Part shown: one piece after another, positions 1 through 12,557 of the stretch
How the letters are laid out: each line of letters opens with the position of its first letter
Numbering within the stretch: the stretch's first letter is position 1
NCBI RefSeq assembly: GCF_001592365.1
Contig: NZ_BCWU01000004.1
Coordinates: forward strand, 334,712-398,711
Direction of reading: 5' to 3'
DNA: 64,000 nt
From: Gordonia hydrophobica NBRC 16057
Lineage (GTDB): Bacteria; Actinomycetota; Actinomycetes; Mycobacteriales; Mycobacteriaceae
Notes under the pieces: generated by a model
The model's database searches: none
What the model saw: the letters and a program-made list of their open reading frames with translations, nothing else
What the model was told of the DNA's origin: nothing
Translations under genes and position numbers: made by a program

Positions 1-1
1 G

Positions 2-148
2 ATCGACGATGCCGAGCCCGACGATTTCACCGTCGCCACGATGCCCACGCGCTACGCCGATCTGGGCGACCTGCACGCCGACATCGACAGCGAGGCGTTC
101 GGACTCGACGCGCTGCTGGAGTGGGCCGAGCGGGACGAGAAGAGTTGA
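2..148 (+). CDS. 3' end of an unidentified protein (partial)
   Basis: An open frame runs from the window edge to a TGA at 146-148 and gives 48 residues of C-terminus. It is rich in Asp and Glu, with the motif MPTRYADLGDLHAD, and ends in a helix-like LDALLEWAERDEKS. No family is recognised. It converges on the NUDIX gene that ends at 176. The frame has the same GC-rich third-position bias as its neighbours, so it is probably genuine. Confidence 0.5.
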   Translation: MDDAEPDDFTVATMPTRYADLGDLHADIDSEAFGLDALLEWAERDEKS

Positions 149-175
149 CCGGTAGAGGAGTCGACGTGGGGCTGA

Positions 176-1000
176 CTACGCGTTCGTGTTTTTGAGTTGA
201 TCCATTCGACCGTCGCCGAGTGAGGCGAGGTACTCGTCGGAGTCGGCGAAGCGCAGTCCCTCGATCCCAGACCGATCGGCGATCGACGGCTCGATCGGCG
301 TGATCTGGTGGTCGGCGGCCATCAGGTCGGCGACAGTCGAATATCCGGCGATCACCCGCAGTTGCGACCAGGTCGGCGGAAGCAGAAAGTGGTTGCCGTT
401 GTTCCAGGCGGCGAGCGCCCCCGTCGCGGTGAGCCACACGGTCTCCGACGCCTCGGACGTCTCGCCGTCGGCCGACTGCCCGGCGGGCAACTCGGCGAGG
501 AAGAACCGGGTGTCGTAGCGGCGAGTCTCGTTCTTCGGGGTGATCCAGTGCGAGAGCGGCGCCAACAGGTCGGTCCGCAGCACCAGATCGTGCTCATTCA
601 GGAACTGCGCGAACGAAATATCCTTGTTCACCAGGCGCTCCCGCTCCCCGGAGAGTGCAGACGGGTTCGGGTGCACGTCGTCGGCGGAACCAGCGAGCAG
701 CACTCCGCACTCCTCGAACGTCTCGCGGACTGCGGCGCACACGAGCGCCCGCGCGGTCTCGACGTCGGTGCCGTACTGCTGCGCCCACCAGCCCACGTCG
801 GGGCCGACCCAGCTGATCTTTGCGTCGCGGTCGCGGTCGTCCACGCCGCCGCCGGGGAACACCGTCATGCCGCCCGCGAACGCCATCTGCTTGACGCGCC
901 GCTGCAGAAACACTTCGATCCCCTGGTCCGCGTCGCGGACAAGGACCACCGTGGACGCGTCGCGCAGCGGGACCGGCGCCGATTTGCCGTCTGTGAACAT
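176..1000 (-). CDS. NUDIX hydrolase (Rv3040c-like)
   Basis: Predicted 274-residue NUDIX hydrolase, which would cleave a nucleoside diphosphate linked to another moiety; the substrate is unknown. The nudix box is split: GGGVDD near residue 45, then about 40 residues later AVRETFEECGVLL, which carries the RExxEE metal-binding core. This long insertion is typical of the NUDT19/Rv3040c-like group. The start is taken at ATG 1000 because GAGGG lies just upstream; in-frame starts exist up to 1027. It sits 114 bp downstream of an ABC ATPase gene on the same strand, as in M. tuberculosis. Confidence 0.85.
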   Translation of the reverse strand: MFTDGKSAPVPLRDASTVVLVRDADQGIEVFLQRRVKQMAFAGGMTVFPGGGVDDRDRDAKISWVGPDVGWWAQQYGTDVETARALVCAAVRETFEECGVLLAGSADDVHPNPSALSGERERLVNKDISFAQFLNEHDLVLRTDLLAPLSHWITPKNETRRYDTRFFLAELPAGQSADGETSEASETVWLTATGALAAWNNGNHFLLPPTWSQLRVIAGYSTVADLMAADHQITPIEPSIADRSGIEGLRFADSDEYLASLGDGRMDQLKNTNA

Positions 1001-1114
1001 GTGCACCCTCATTCTGATCGAGATCAACCGAGCTTGCGTTCGGTCGGTCTTTCCTCATACTCGCACACGCGAGAATCGCGCTCAGCGCCTCCCGACGTCA
1101 GCGGGCGCACATCC

Positions 1115-1948
1115 TCACTCCGCGCGCCGGTGCCCGCCCGCAGTACGACCGCGTCGCGCGAAGTATCGGCCGTCGTCCTCGGACAACACGATGTTCTGGC
1201 GGAACGCCGCCGTGAGGTTCTCCTCGGTGAGCGTCTCCTCGAGCGAACCCTGCGCCACGACGCCGCCCTCCGACAGGATCAGGACGTTGGTGAAGCCCGG
1301 CGGGATCTCCTCCACGTGGTGCGTGATGAGCACCATCGCAGGCGAATCCGGATCGGCGGCGAGGACGCTCAATCGGTTGACGAGTTCCTCCCGGCCGCCC
1401 AGGTCCAGTCCGGCGGCGGGCTCGTCGAGCAGGAGGAGTTCGGGATCGGTCATCAGACCGCGAGCGATCAGCACGCGTTTGCGCTCCCCCTCCGACAGGG
1501 TGCCGTACGTGCGATCCGCCAGATGCTCGGCGCCCATCGACTCCAAGATGTCCGCAGCCTGCGCGCGATCCATCTCGTCGTACTGCTCCCGCCACCGTCC
1601 GAGCACCGAGTAGCCGGCGGAGATCACCAGGTCGGACACCAGCTCGCCGGCAGGCACCCGCGCCGCCATCGCCGAACTGACCATGCCGATCCGGGTGGAG
1701 AGCTCGCGGACCTCGACGCGACCCAGTTGCTCACCGACCACGAACGCGTCGCCGCGGCTCGGGAAGTCCATCGCCGCAGCCATGCGCAGCAACGACGTCT
1801 TGCCCGCCCCGTTGGGGCCGATGATCACCCACCGCTCGTCGAGTTCCACCTGCCAGTCCACCGGTCCCACGAGTGTCTTGCCGTCGCGGATGAGCGAGAC
1901 TCCGCGGAAGTCGATGAGCAGGTCGGGGTCAGCAATCAATTCGGTCAC
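1115..1948 (-). CDS. ABC transporter ATP-binding protein (Rv3041c-like)
   Basis: A 277-residue ABC ATPase. Visible motifs in order are Walker [10 protein letters not shown] near residue 45, the signature LSEGERKR, Walker [13 protein letters not shown] and the switch histidine in LITHH. No membrane partner is encoded nearby, so it either works with a permease elsewhere or is a soluble ABC protein. The frame stays open upstream to 2134, but the GTG at 1948 gives the normal family N-terminus and leaves space for the divergent oxidoreductase promoter. Gene order with the NUDIX gene and serB matches M. tuberculosis. Confidence 0.88.
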   Translation of the reverse strand: MTELIADPDLLIDFRGVSLIRDGKTLVGPVDWQVELDERWVIIGPNGAGKTSLLRMAAAMDFPSRGDAFVVGEQLGRVEVRELSTRIGMVSSAMAARVPAGELVSDLVISAGYSVLGRWREQYDEMDRAQAADILESMGAEHLADRTYGTLSEGERKRVLIARGLMTDPELLLLDEPAAGLDLGGREELVNRLSVLAADPDSPAMVLITHHVEEIPPGFTNVLILSEGGVVAQGSLEETLTEENLTAAFRQNIVLSEDDGRYFARRGRTAGGHRRAE

Positions 1949-2052
1949 GCCTCCATGGTGCCGGATGCCGATCCGCTTTCGGGCATGGGAACGCAAATGT
2001 GGGGAATACCCCGGTGCGGAATACAAACGGGGCGCACACCGCTGCACTAGGC

Positions 2053-3090
2053 GTGACCGATTCTTCCCCTGATCTCGTCGTGCCCGATTCCGGGACCACT
2101 CCGCGCGTCCCCTTCTCGCTTCTCGACCTCGCACAGGTCGGGTCGGGCGAAACCGTCCGCGACGCCCTCACCCACTCCCGCCGGATGGCAGAGTTCGCCG
2201 ACACCACCGGCTATGAGCGCATCTGGTACGCCGAACACCACAACATGCCGACCATCGCCTCCGCGGCGCCCGCCGTCCTGGTGGCGCACATGGCCGCGCA
2301 CACCTCCCGGATCCGCCTCGGCGCCGGCGGCGTGATGCTCCCCAATCACTCGCCGCTGGCGATCGCCGAACAGTACGGCACTCTGGCCGAGTTGTACCCC
2401 GACCGCATCGACCTCGGTCTGGGCCGAGCTCCGGGCGGTGACCCCGCCACCTTCAGCGCGCTGCGTCGCACACCGGCCGCCTCCGAGCACTTCCCGGCCG
2501 ACGTCGTCGAACTGCAGCGCTACTTCGCAGGCACCACGGTGCACGGTGTCCGCGCCGTGCCCGGCGCCGGAACGCACGTGCCGCTGTACATCCTCGGCTC
2601 CTCACTGTTCGGCGCGCAGTTGGCCGCCGCACTGGGGTTGCCCTATGCGTTCGCCTCCCACTTCGCGCCGCAGGCCCTGGACCAGGCCACCTCGCTGTAC
2701 CTGCGGGAGTTCCGCCCCGCAGCGCTCCCGGACGGCGGCGAGTCCGAACCGTATCTGATGGTCGCTGCGACGGTGATCGCCGACGACGACGCCGAGCGCG
2801 CCTACGAGCAACTGCGGGTCGCCAAGATCCAGCGGATCAAGTTCCTGTTCAACCGCGGCCGCAACCTCACCACCGCGGAGGCGGAGATGCTGCTCGACGG
2901 CCCCCAGGGCGCCCAGGTGGACGAGATGCTGCGCTGCGCCGCCGTCGGCGCCCCCGATCAGGTGCTCGCGCAGCTCGACGACTTCGCCCAGCGCACCCGC
3001 GCCGACGAACTCATCCTGGCTCCGCTCGCGAACGACCGGGAGGTCTGGTTCGGGACGGTGGAGAAGCTGGCGCCCGCCCCGGTTCGCTGA
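2053..3090 (+). CDS. LLM class flavin-dependent oxidoreductase
   Basis: A 345-residue luciferase-like monooxygenase of the MsnO8 type. Visible features are the N-terminal [10 protein letters not shown] strand, the active-site segment WYAEHHNMP, the substrate-loop region [11 protein letters not shown] and the DLGLGRAPG motif. It would use reduced flavin supplied by a separate reductase. The start is the GTG at 2053, giving VTDSSPDL; an in-frame GTG at 1999 would add 18 residues with no family support. It diverges from the ABC ATPase and converges on the PTH2-like gene. Confidence 0.85.
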   Translation: MTDSSPDLVVPDSGTTPRVPFSLLDLAQVGSGETVRDALTHSRRMAEFADTTGYERIWYAEHHNMPTIASAAPAVLVAHMAAHTSRIRLGAGGVMLPNHSPLAIAEQYGTLAELYPDRIDLGLGRAPGGDPATFSALRRTPAASEHFPADVVELQRYFAGTTVHGVRAVPGAGTHVPLYILGSSLFGAQLAAALGLPYAFASHFAPQALDQATSLYLREFRPAALPDGGESEPYLMVAATVIADDDAERAYEQLRVAKIQRIKFLFNRGRNLTTAEAEMLLDGPQGAQVDEMLRCAAVGAPDQVLAQLDDFAQRTRADELILAPLANDREVWFGTVEKLAPAPVR

Positions 3091-3098
3091 TCGCGAGT

Positions 3099-3130
3099 CG
3101 CGGGCCGGGCGGCTGTCGTCCCGACCCGCG
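3099..3130. terminator. Convergent terminator hairpin
   Basis: The arms CGCGGGCCGGG (3099-3109) and CCCGACCCGCG (3120-3130) pair with one mismatch over a 10-nt loop. It lies between the convergent flavin oxidoreductase and PTH2-like genes. There is no U-tract, as is usual in actinobacteria. Confidence 0.5.
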
Positions 3131-3153
3131 GTCCCGGCACTACTCGACCGACG

Positions 3154-3882
3154 TCAGCGCGGGAAGCGCGTCGCGATGACCGTCACCGAGCCCGGCGCGA
3201 TCTCGGTGAAGCCGGCGTCGCGCACCGCTGCGGCGGTCCCGGCGTCGGCCGCGGCGGTCAGCTGCGACCAGCGCTCCACGTCGGCCTGACCGACGTCGAG
3301 CGGGCAGCCCGCCGCCGCCCAGACACGTGCTTCGTCGAGCGAGAAGAGCGCCGCGCCGAGCATCGACGCATGGCCGACCTGCGCCGCGGTCTTCCCCAGC
3401 GACATGTCCAACGTCGGATTGAGCCACAGGCCCAGTCCGTCGCGGCCGTCAGGCGCCGCGGGGATCGGCTCGCCGTCGACGTCGGTCCCGCCGATCTGCA
3501 GTTTGGTGATCCGCCGGTCCACGTCGCCGACGCGGCTCGGCACGAAAGCCCGCGCCTGTGCCCCCTCGTGATCCACCGTCACGCCCCACAGCCCCTGGAC
3601 GTCGTCCCACTGTTTTCCGCGGGCTCGGCGGGCGATCTTCCGAATGCGCGCATCGCACCAGGCGTCGAGGCGAGGCGCCCACGGGCCGTCGTTCTCGGCG
3701 CGCTCGTCCAAGCAGACCAAGACGGCCGCCTGCGCGGCCGCGATCAGCAGTGCGCGACGATCCGGCGGATCGGCCTTTTCGATGCGCAGCACCATCTGCA
3801 TGGCGAGAACATCGTCACGGTCGACGGGATCCTCGCCGCCGCCGACGTAACCGACGAGTCGTCGGTACACGTCGTCGAACAC
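3154..3882 (-). CDS. Peptidyl-tRNA hydrolase PTH2-like protein
   Basis: A 242-residue protein whose C-terminal half has PTH2-like features: DMSLGKTAAQVGHAS near residue 160, which matches the Lys-x-x-x-Gln-x-x-His core of PTH2, and a final strand VRDAGFTEIAPGSVTVIA. PTH2 enzymes recycle peptidyl-tRNA. The N-terminal 140 residues are not part of the minimal PTH2 fold, which is about 120 residues, and have no recognised function. It starts 1 bp after the serB stop, so it is probably co-transcribed with serB. Either a real hydrolase or a PTH2-fold paralogue is possible. Confidence 0.7.
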   Translation of the reverse strand: MFDDVYRRLVGYVGGGEDPVDRDDVLAMQMVLRIEKADPPDRRALLIAAAQAAVLVCLDERAENDGPWAPRLDAWCDARIRKIARRARGKQWDDVQGLWGVTVDHEGAQARAFVPSRVGDVDRRITKLQIGGTDVDGEPIPAAPDGRDGLGLWLNPTLDMSLGKTAAQVGHASMLGAALFSLDEARVWAAAGCPLDVGQADVERWSQLTAAADAGTAAAVRDAGFTEIAPGSVTVIATRFPR

Positions 3883-3883
3883 G

Positions 3884-6947
<3,064 letters not shown>

Positions 6948-7166
6948 AGATTCCTCCTCCTCGGCGCCGCTGGTGGGCACCAGGCCTCACGGCCCAAACT
7001 CTGCTGCCCTAGTCACCTATGGCGCTTGCGCTACGTACTGATCGTAAACCAGAGCGACGTGCAGTTCCGACCGGGTCCTACGATCTGTCGTAATTACAAG
7101 ATAGCCCTGTCTGATCGCCGCAGGTAGTCCCCTTCTGCAGCAGTCTTTCACCGGGCGCGTCGATGC

Positions 7167-7179
7167 TAGCGTGGGCGAG
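7167..7179 (+). promoter_or_regulatory. Possible leaderless promoter of fecB
   Basis: TAGCGT at 7167-7172 fits the actinobacterial -10 pattern TAnnnT and ends 6 nt before the GTG at 7179. Transcription would then start at or next to the start codon. No Shine-Dalgarno sequence is evident, which agrees with a leaderless mRNA. Confidence 0.4.
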
Positions 7180-8204
7180 TGTTCTTCAAGCTCCCCACTT
7201 CTGCGCTACGCCGCACCGGCGCGCTCGCCGCGACCGCCGCACTGTCCGTCGGCCTCGGCGCGTGCGCGAGCGACGACGGGATTCTCCGCACGCCGGACGG
7301 ATCGGTCATCAGCACCACCGTCACACGGATCGCCGAGGTCAACATCGTGAACGCCGGCCGCGATTACGCGAAGACGTGCTTGGCACCGACCGCACCCGAT
7401 CCGGGCGCCACTGACGTCACCCGGATCGTCGTGACCGACCCGGCACTGCTCGATGCACTCTGTGCACTCGGCATGGGCGGCCAGGTCAAGGGAATCGTCG
7501 CACCCGCCGGATCGGTTCCCGAGTTTCTGGGTCCGCAGCTGACCGGGATCCCCGCGCTCGGCGACACGCCCGACGCCGCGGCGGTCACGAACGCCGCCCC
7601 GGACGTCATCCTCTCCTCCCCCGCTACCGCGAACCGGCTCGCCGCCCTGCGCGACACCGGTGCCGTCGGCGCCGTCCGCGTCGTGACCGTCGATCCGACG
7701 ACCGAGTGGCAGACGTCGTTCCGCGCAGTCGCGGCCGCCGTCCACCGGTCGGCGGCCGCGCAGACCCGCCTGACCGAGTTCGCCGCCGAAGCCACCCGCG
7801 TCGGCCGCGTCATGGATGCGGCGCAGACACAGGTATCACTGGTCCGCTTCACGCCCGACGCCGAGCTGATCGAGGGCACGTCGTCGTTCGGTGCGCAAGT
7901 GATGGCGCAGGTCGGCGTCGGCAGGCCGGCGACACAGCGCGCCCCGAAAGCAGTGCCGGTCACCGATGCGAACTACACCGACGCCGACGCCGACCTCATC
8001 TATGTCGCCTTCCAGGGCCCGCAGGGCACCGAGCGCGGTAAGGAGGTCCTGCTCAGCGATCGGTGGCTCGACATGGGCGCCCCGACCTGGAAGCGCGTCC
8101 TCAACGTCGACGACACCGTCTGGTTCTCCGGTTCCGGGTTGGCTGCCGCCTGGCTGGTACTCAACGACGTGAAGAGCTCGCTCAACAGCAGTTCGTCGGG
8201 GTGA
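7179..8204 (+). CDS. fecB: Iron-siderophore ABC transporter substrate-binding lipoprotein
   Basis: A 341-residue secreted lipoprotein. It has a signal peptide with RR, a hydrophobic core and the lipobox LGAC at about residues 26-29. A periplasmic binding protein type III fold is indicated by VNIVNAGRDYAKTC, VKGIVAPAG and PDVILSSPATANRL. By position next to ctaD it corresponds to M. tuberculosis FecB (Rv3044). No permease genes follow. The stop overlaps the start of the SNF2 helicase gene by GTGA. Confidence 0.82.
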   Translation: MFFKLPTSALRRTGALAATAALSVGLGACASDDGILRTPDGSVISTTVTRIAEVNIVNAGRDYAKTCLAPTAPDPGATDVTRIVVTDPALLDALCALGMGGQVKGIVAPAGSVPEFLGPQLTGIPALGDTPDAAAVTNAAPDVILSSPATANRLAALRDTGAVGAVRVVTVDPTTEWQTSFRAVAAAVHRSAAAQTRLTEFAAEATRVGRVMDAAQTQVSLVRFTPDAELIEGTSSFGAQVMAQVGVGRPATQRAPKAVPVTDANYTDADADLIYVAFQGPQGTERGKEVLLSDRWLDMGAPTWKRVLNVDDTVWFSGSGLAAAWLVLNDVKSSLNSSSSG

Positions 8205-11062
8205 TCGCACCGCTGCGTGTCCGGTGGGTGTCGGGGCTGGGCCTGGCCGTCTGGCCCGACGCTCCCGCCGAGGCCGGAGAGGTGTTCGGCGCCGTCGTTG
8301 AGGTGCCCGCCTCACTGGCCGATCTCCTCGCGGAGCGCCGACTTCGGCATGCCGTCGACCTCGGAGGCGACGGAACCCGGCAGTATCGGCCGGCGACGGG
8401 TCTGGGAGTGCCGAGTGCCGTCGAACTGCTCGACCGGTGCGAGCACCTGCCCGTCGGCGGCGACATCGCCTTCTACCGCTATCTACTGGCCGGCGTCCGC
8501 GCATACATCTCCTCGGGTGCGGTGGCCCCGAGCACGTGCCTGGCGGGTGGGGAGTACGAAGTCCGCTGGGTCGCCGTCCCGACGCCTGCGTGGCGTAGTT
8601 GGCTGGCGGTCGCGCACGCCTCGGCGCCACCGCTGATCGCGGCCGACGCCGCCGCGGTGACCGACTTCGTCGACCAGGCACTCGACCACGAGTGTCGGCG
8701 TCGGCTGGCTGCGGCACGCCGGTCGTCGAGCGTGCCGGTGATCGCCGGGCTCGCCGACCGCGCGCCGACGCTGCTCTCCGCCGATGCCGGGCCCCGCAGC
8801 CTGCAGTCGTGGCAGGACTGGGTCGGTACCGCAGGGCCGGGTACCGCCGCGGTGGTGCTCCGACTGCACACTCCCGACGACGACCCGGATGAGCCGCCGC
8901 TCTCTCCCGCGCAGGTGCGGTGGCGACTCGAGGTCTGCAGGCAGACCCCGACCGGAGAGCTGGCCCCGGCCGTCCCGCATCGGCTCGATCCGCACGAGCT
9001 CGACGCCGTCACCACCGAGCTCGCGCGGGCGACGGTCGCCTTCGGTGAGTTGAGCCGCGCCGAAGCCGACCCGCACAGCCTCGATTTCCTGCTGACGACC
9101 GGCGTCGTCGACGAACTGTTGGGCGGCGGCGTCGCCGATCTGCAGGCCGCCGGGATCACTGTGCTGCTGCCGTCGTCCATCGCCGCGGTGACCCCGACGC
9201 TGTCGATCCGGTCCGAGCAGGTGCCCGGCGGCGGGTCGCGCCCCGGTTTCGTCGGCCTCGACGAGATCTCCGACTTCGAGTGGCGGCTTGCGCTGGGCGA
9301 CGTCGCCGGCGGGCACGACCTCACTCAATCCGACATCGACGAACTGGCCCAGCAGAGCGGCGACCTGGTGCGACTCCGCGGCAAGTGGCTGCGCGCCGAG
9401 GGCGCGGCGCTGCATCGGGCGGCCTCGTTCATCGCGGCGCAGCGCGCGCTCGCGTCCGCGGATGCGCGGCCGACGATGGCCGAGCTGCTGGCGCTCGTCA
9501 CCGATCGCGATGGCGCGCTGCCCGTTCCGCTCTCGGCCGTGTCCGGCCTCGGGTGGCTCGACGACATCGCGGACGGCGGCGTCTTCGCTCCGCCGCAGCT
9601 CCCTGCGCCGTCTCGCCTCCGGGCGCAGCTGCGGCCCTACCAGCAACGCGGCCTGGAGTGGCTGGCCGCGCTCGGCGGCATCGGCGCTGGCGGCGTCCTC
9701 GCCGACGACATGGGTCTCGGCAAGACAGTGCAGGTCATCGCGTTGCTGACGGCGAATCGTGAGGGATCGGCGGATTCTCCGCCTGCACTCGTGGTCTGCC
9801 CGATGTCGGTCATCGGCAACTGGAGTCGCGAACTGGCGACCTTCGCACCGCATCTGCGGGTGCTGGTCCATCACGGGTCCGGCCGGTCCGCGGACCGCAT
9901 CGCCGTCGACCGACCGGACGTGGTCCTCACGACCTTCGCGACGCTCTCCCGGGACCGTGTCGCGCTGGCCGCGTCGGCGTGGGCAGAACTGGTGGTCGAC
10001 GAGGCCCAGCATGTGAAGAACGTCCACACGGCCGCGGCGAAAGCTCTGCGCGCCATCGGCGCCGCGCAGCGAATCGCGCTGACCGGCACCCCGGTGGAGA
10101 ACCGCCTCGAGGATCTGCGCGCGGTGATCGATCTGGTGAATCCGGGCATGCTCGGGACCGCCTCGTCGTTCCGCGCACGATTCGCCGAACCGATTGAACG
10201 CGACCGTGATCCGCGTGCCGTCGCTCGACTCTCCGCGGTGACGCGGCCGTTCATTCTGCGGAGGGAGAAGACCGATCCGGCGATCGCCCCCGACCTGCCC
10301 GCCAAGACCGAGTTGCTGGTGCGGACCAACCTCTCCAGTGAACAGGCCGGTCTGTATCAGGCGGTGCTGAACGAGCTGAACGAGGCGCTTGCCGACACCA
10401 GGCAGAGCGGGCCGCGTCGGCGCACCGTCCTCGCCGCACTGACCCGCCTCAAACAGATCTGCAATCATCCCGCCCACTACCTGGACGACGGTTCCGCGAT
10501 GCTGCGCCGCGGCAGGCACCGCTCGGGCAAGGTGGAGTTGCTCGTCGACATCCTGACGACGGTGATCGCCGACGGGGAACGAGCCCTGGTGTTCACCCAG
10601 TTCGCCGCCTTCGCCGAGCTGCTCTCGCAGTGGCTGGCACCGGTCCTCGGCACCGACGTTCCACTGCTGCACGGCGGCAGTTCCCGCGAGCAACGCGACG
10701 CGATGGTGTCTCGATTCGCCGAATCGGACGGCCCTCCCGTTCTTCTCGCGACGCTCAAAGCAGGTGGCACCGGGCTGAACCTGGTGGCCGCCAATCACGT
10801 GATCCATGCCGATCGCTGGTGGAATCCGGCGGTGGAAGATCAGGCGACCGATCGCGCCTACCGCATCGGTCAACAGCGCAACGTACAGGTCCGGAAGTTC
10901 GTCTGCGTCGGAACTCTCGAGGAGCGCATCGACGAGATGATCACCGCCAAGCGGGAACTCTCCGCACTGACGGTCAGCACCGGGGAGTCCTGGCTCACCG
11001 AACTCGACGACGACACCCTGCTCGACCTGCTCGCCTTGCGCGACGAGGCGGTGGGCGAATGA
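8201..11062 (+). CDS. SNF2-family DEAD/DEAH-like helicase (HelZ-like)
   Basis: A 953-residue SNF2 ATPase. The first 480 residues are an acidic, weakly conserved region seen in bacterial SNF2 proteins. Helicase motifs follow: I ADDMGLGKTVQ near residue 505, II VVDEAQHVKN, III LTGTPVENR, then the C-terminal lobe with LVFTQFAAFAELL, LHGGSSREQRDAM, LKAGGTGLNL and DRAYRIGQ. Such enzymes translocate on double-stranded DNA or remodel nucleoprotein. The start is the GTG at 8201, overlapping the fecB stop; the ORF extends further upstream inside fecB. ATGA overlap with a SWIM protein gene mirrors Rv2101-Rv2102. Confidence 0.9.
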   Translation: MIAPLRVRWVSGLGLAVWPDAPAEAGEVFGAVVEVPASLADLLAERRLRHAVDLGGDGTRQYRPATGLGVPSAVELLDRCEHLPVGGDIAFYRYLLAGVRAYISSGAVAPSTCLAGGEYEVRWVAVPTPAWRSWLAVAHASAPPLIAADAAAVTDFVDQALDHECRRRLAAARRSSSVPVIAGLADRAPTLLSADAGPRSLQSWQDWVGTAGPGTAAVVLRLHTPDDDPDEPPLSPAQVRWRLEVCRQTPTGELAPAVPHRLDPHELDAVTTELARATVAFGELSRAEADPHSLDFLLTTGVVDELLGGGVADLQAAGITVLLPSSIAAVTPTLSIRSEQVPGGGSRPGFVGLDEISDFEWRLALGDVAGGHDLTQSDIDELAQQSGDLVRLRGKWLRAEGAALHRAASFIAAQRALASADARPTMAELLALVTDRDGALPVPLSAVSGLGWLDDIADGGVFAPPQLPAPSRLRAQLRPYQQRGLEWLAALGGIGAGGVLADDMGLGKTVQVIALLTANREGSADSPPALVVCPMSVIGNWSRELATFAPHLRVLVHHGSGRSADRIAVDRPDVVLTTFATLSRDRVALAASAWAELVVDEAQHVKNVHTAAAKALRAIGAAQRIALTGTPVENRLEDLRAVIDLVNPGMLGTASSFRARFAEPIERDRDPRAVARLSAVTRPFILRREKTDPAIAPDLPAKTELLVRTNLSSEQAGLYQAVLNELNEALADTRQSGPRRRTVLAALTRLKQICNHPAHYLDDGSAMLRRGRHRSGKVELLVDILTTVIADGERALVFTQFAAFAELLSQWLAPVLGTDVPLLHGGSSREQRDAMVSRFAESDGPPVLLATLKAGGTGLNLVAANHVIHADRWWNPAVEDQATDRAYRIGQQRNVQVRKFVCVGTLEERIDEMITAKRELSALTVSTGESWLTELDDDTLLDLLALRDEAVGE

Positions 11063-11814
11063 GTCCCGGACGGTCTCGTCGCACCAAACCCGCGGTCCGC
11101 GGCTACGGCATCACCGGCTGGTCGCGCGCATTCGTGAGCGTGATGGAGGCAGGAGCCGATCATCGTCGGATCACCGGTGCGCGCCGATACTTTCGCGATC
11201 GGCACGTCGACGGACTGCAGATTGCGCACGGATGGGTCACCGCGTCGGTCCGCGGCAGTCAGCTCGACCCGTTCGACGTGCAGCTGGAGACGCGAACGGT
11301 CGACCCGGCGACCGTGATCGACCTGCTCCGCCGCACCGGAGACGCCGATGCGCTCCTCGAGTTGGCACGGGGTGAGCAACCGCCCGCACTCGGCGATCTG
11401 ATCGCGCCGACCGAGCCCGCCGACGTCGTCTCCGACTGCACCTGCCCCGACGACGCACCGCGGTGCACCCATGTCCTGGCGGTTGCATTCGAGGTGGCCG
11501 CCGAGATCGACCGGCGACCGACCACGCTCCTGACGGTGATGGGCACCGATCTCCCCGAGCTCCTCGCGGCGGCCCACGACGGCGATGCGCAGCCCGCGGA
11601 CGTGGAGTCGGCGCCGCTGACCGTCGACGATCCGTTCGGCGATCACCGACTGCCGCCGCCGGCGCCATCGTTCCCCACTCTCGACGCCCTCACCGAACTG
11701 GATCCGGCGATGCTGCGTCAGGCCCTGCGTGCCACCGGCGTTGCGATGACCGAGGTCGCGGAGGCGCTCGACGATCTGGCGATCTACTACGACGTGCTGA
11801 CGCGACGTCAGTGA
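11059..11814 (+). CDS. SWIM zinc-finger protein
   Basis: A 251-residue protein with a SWIM-type zinc site near residues 120-135: DCTCPDDAPRCTH, matching CxC then CxH. SWIM fingers bind DNA or protein and in bacteria are commonly encoded beside SNF2 helicases. ATGA overlap with the upstream helicase (11059-11062) implies coupled translation and probably a shared complex. The 3' end overlaps the convergent tetR gene by 7 bp. Confidence 0.82.
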   Translation: MSPGRSRRTKPAVRGYGITGWSRAFVSVMEAGADHRRITGARRYFRDRHVDGLQIAHGWVTASVRGSQLDPFDVQLETRTVDPATVIDLLRRTGDADALLELARGEQPPALGDLIAPTEPADVVSDCTCPDDAPRCTHVLAVAFEVAAEIDRRPTTLLTVMGTDLPELLAAAHDGDAQPADVESAPLTVDDPFGDHRLPPPAPSFPTLDALTELDPAMLRQALRATGVAMTEVAEALDDLAIYYDVLTRRQ

Positions 11815-12494
11815 GCTGGGGTCGAATCCGATTGCGACGGCAATGCGGACGCCCGTTCCAGCAGCTCCGGAGCCATCTCCGTCGACGCGACCATCTTGAT
11901 GATCACCTGCAGATACTTGGCCGCGACCGCCTCGGGGGTGTCCGGACCGCTGGCGCGGAACCATCGCGGCGTGCCCTGCATCATGGCGAATGCGCCGCGG
12001 GCCACGAAATGACTGTCCGCTACGTCGAACAGGCCCGCCTCCTGCCCCTGTTCGATCAACTCGATGAACTGGTCGCCCACCGCGTTACGCCGCGCCACGT
12101 ACACCGCGAACGCCTCCGCACCCAGAAACCGCGACTCGGGATGCAGCTTCGCCAGGTCTCTCCTCCGCGACTCGTGCAGACTCACGGCAGTGACGAAATG
12201 GCAGAACTGAGTGAACAGATCGTCGCCGGCGTCGGCGAGCGCTCCCTGCAGATGCATCTGCAGGTCGTCCATCCCGACCTCGAGGAGGGCGCTCAGGATC
12301 CCTTCTTTGCTTCCGTAGTGGTAGTACAGCGACGGCATCGAGACGCCGACCCGACGAGCGATGTCACGGATCGACGCCCCGTGGTACCCGTTGGACTCGA
12401 ACGCCTCCAACGATGCCGTCAAGATCGGCGTGAGCGGAAGATCGTCGTAGTGACGCCAGTCGATCGACGACTCGGTTACCGCACCACTCGACAT
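11808..12494 (-). CDS. TetR-family transcriptional regulator
   Basis: A 228-residue TetR regulator with the helix-turn-helix at about residues 30-70: GASIRDIARRVGVSMPSLYYHYGSK. The C-terminal ligand domain is unassigned. It lies 63 bp downstream of the quinone oxidoreductase gene on the same strand, so the two are probably co-transcribed. It is the likely reader of the two identical 18-bp sites at 13659 and 13716, which would make the whole 11.8-18.3 kb cluster self-regulated. A repressor released by a CoA ester is plausible but unproven. Confidence 0.85.
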   Translation of the reverse strand: MSSGAVTESSIDWRHYDDLPLTPILTASLEAFESNGYHGASIRDIARRVGVSMPSLYYHYGSKEGILSALLEVGMDDLQMHLQGALADAGDDLFTQFCHFVTAVSLHESRRRDLAKLHPESRFLGAEAFAVYVARRNAVGDQFIELIEQGQEAGLFDVADSHFVARGAFAMMQGTPRWFRASGPDTPEAVAAKYLQVIIKMVASTEMAPELLERASALPSQSDSTPAH

Positions 12495-12557
12495 CCCGCA
12501 CCTCCCTGCTGATCTCTGACCACTCTATCGACCGATCGCCGTCTGGTCGGCACACTG

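Noticed and set aside
308..2050. 580-codon open frame on the plus strand across the NUDIX and ABC genes
   Set aside because: It is the reverse complement of real genes with recognisable motifs; long antisense frames are usual in GC-rich DNA.
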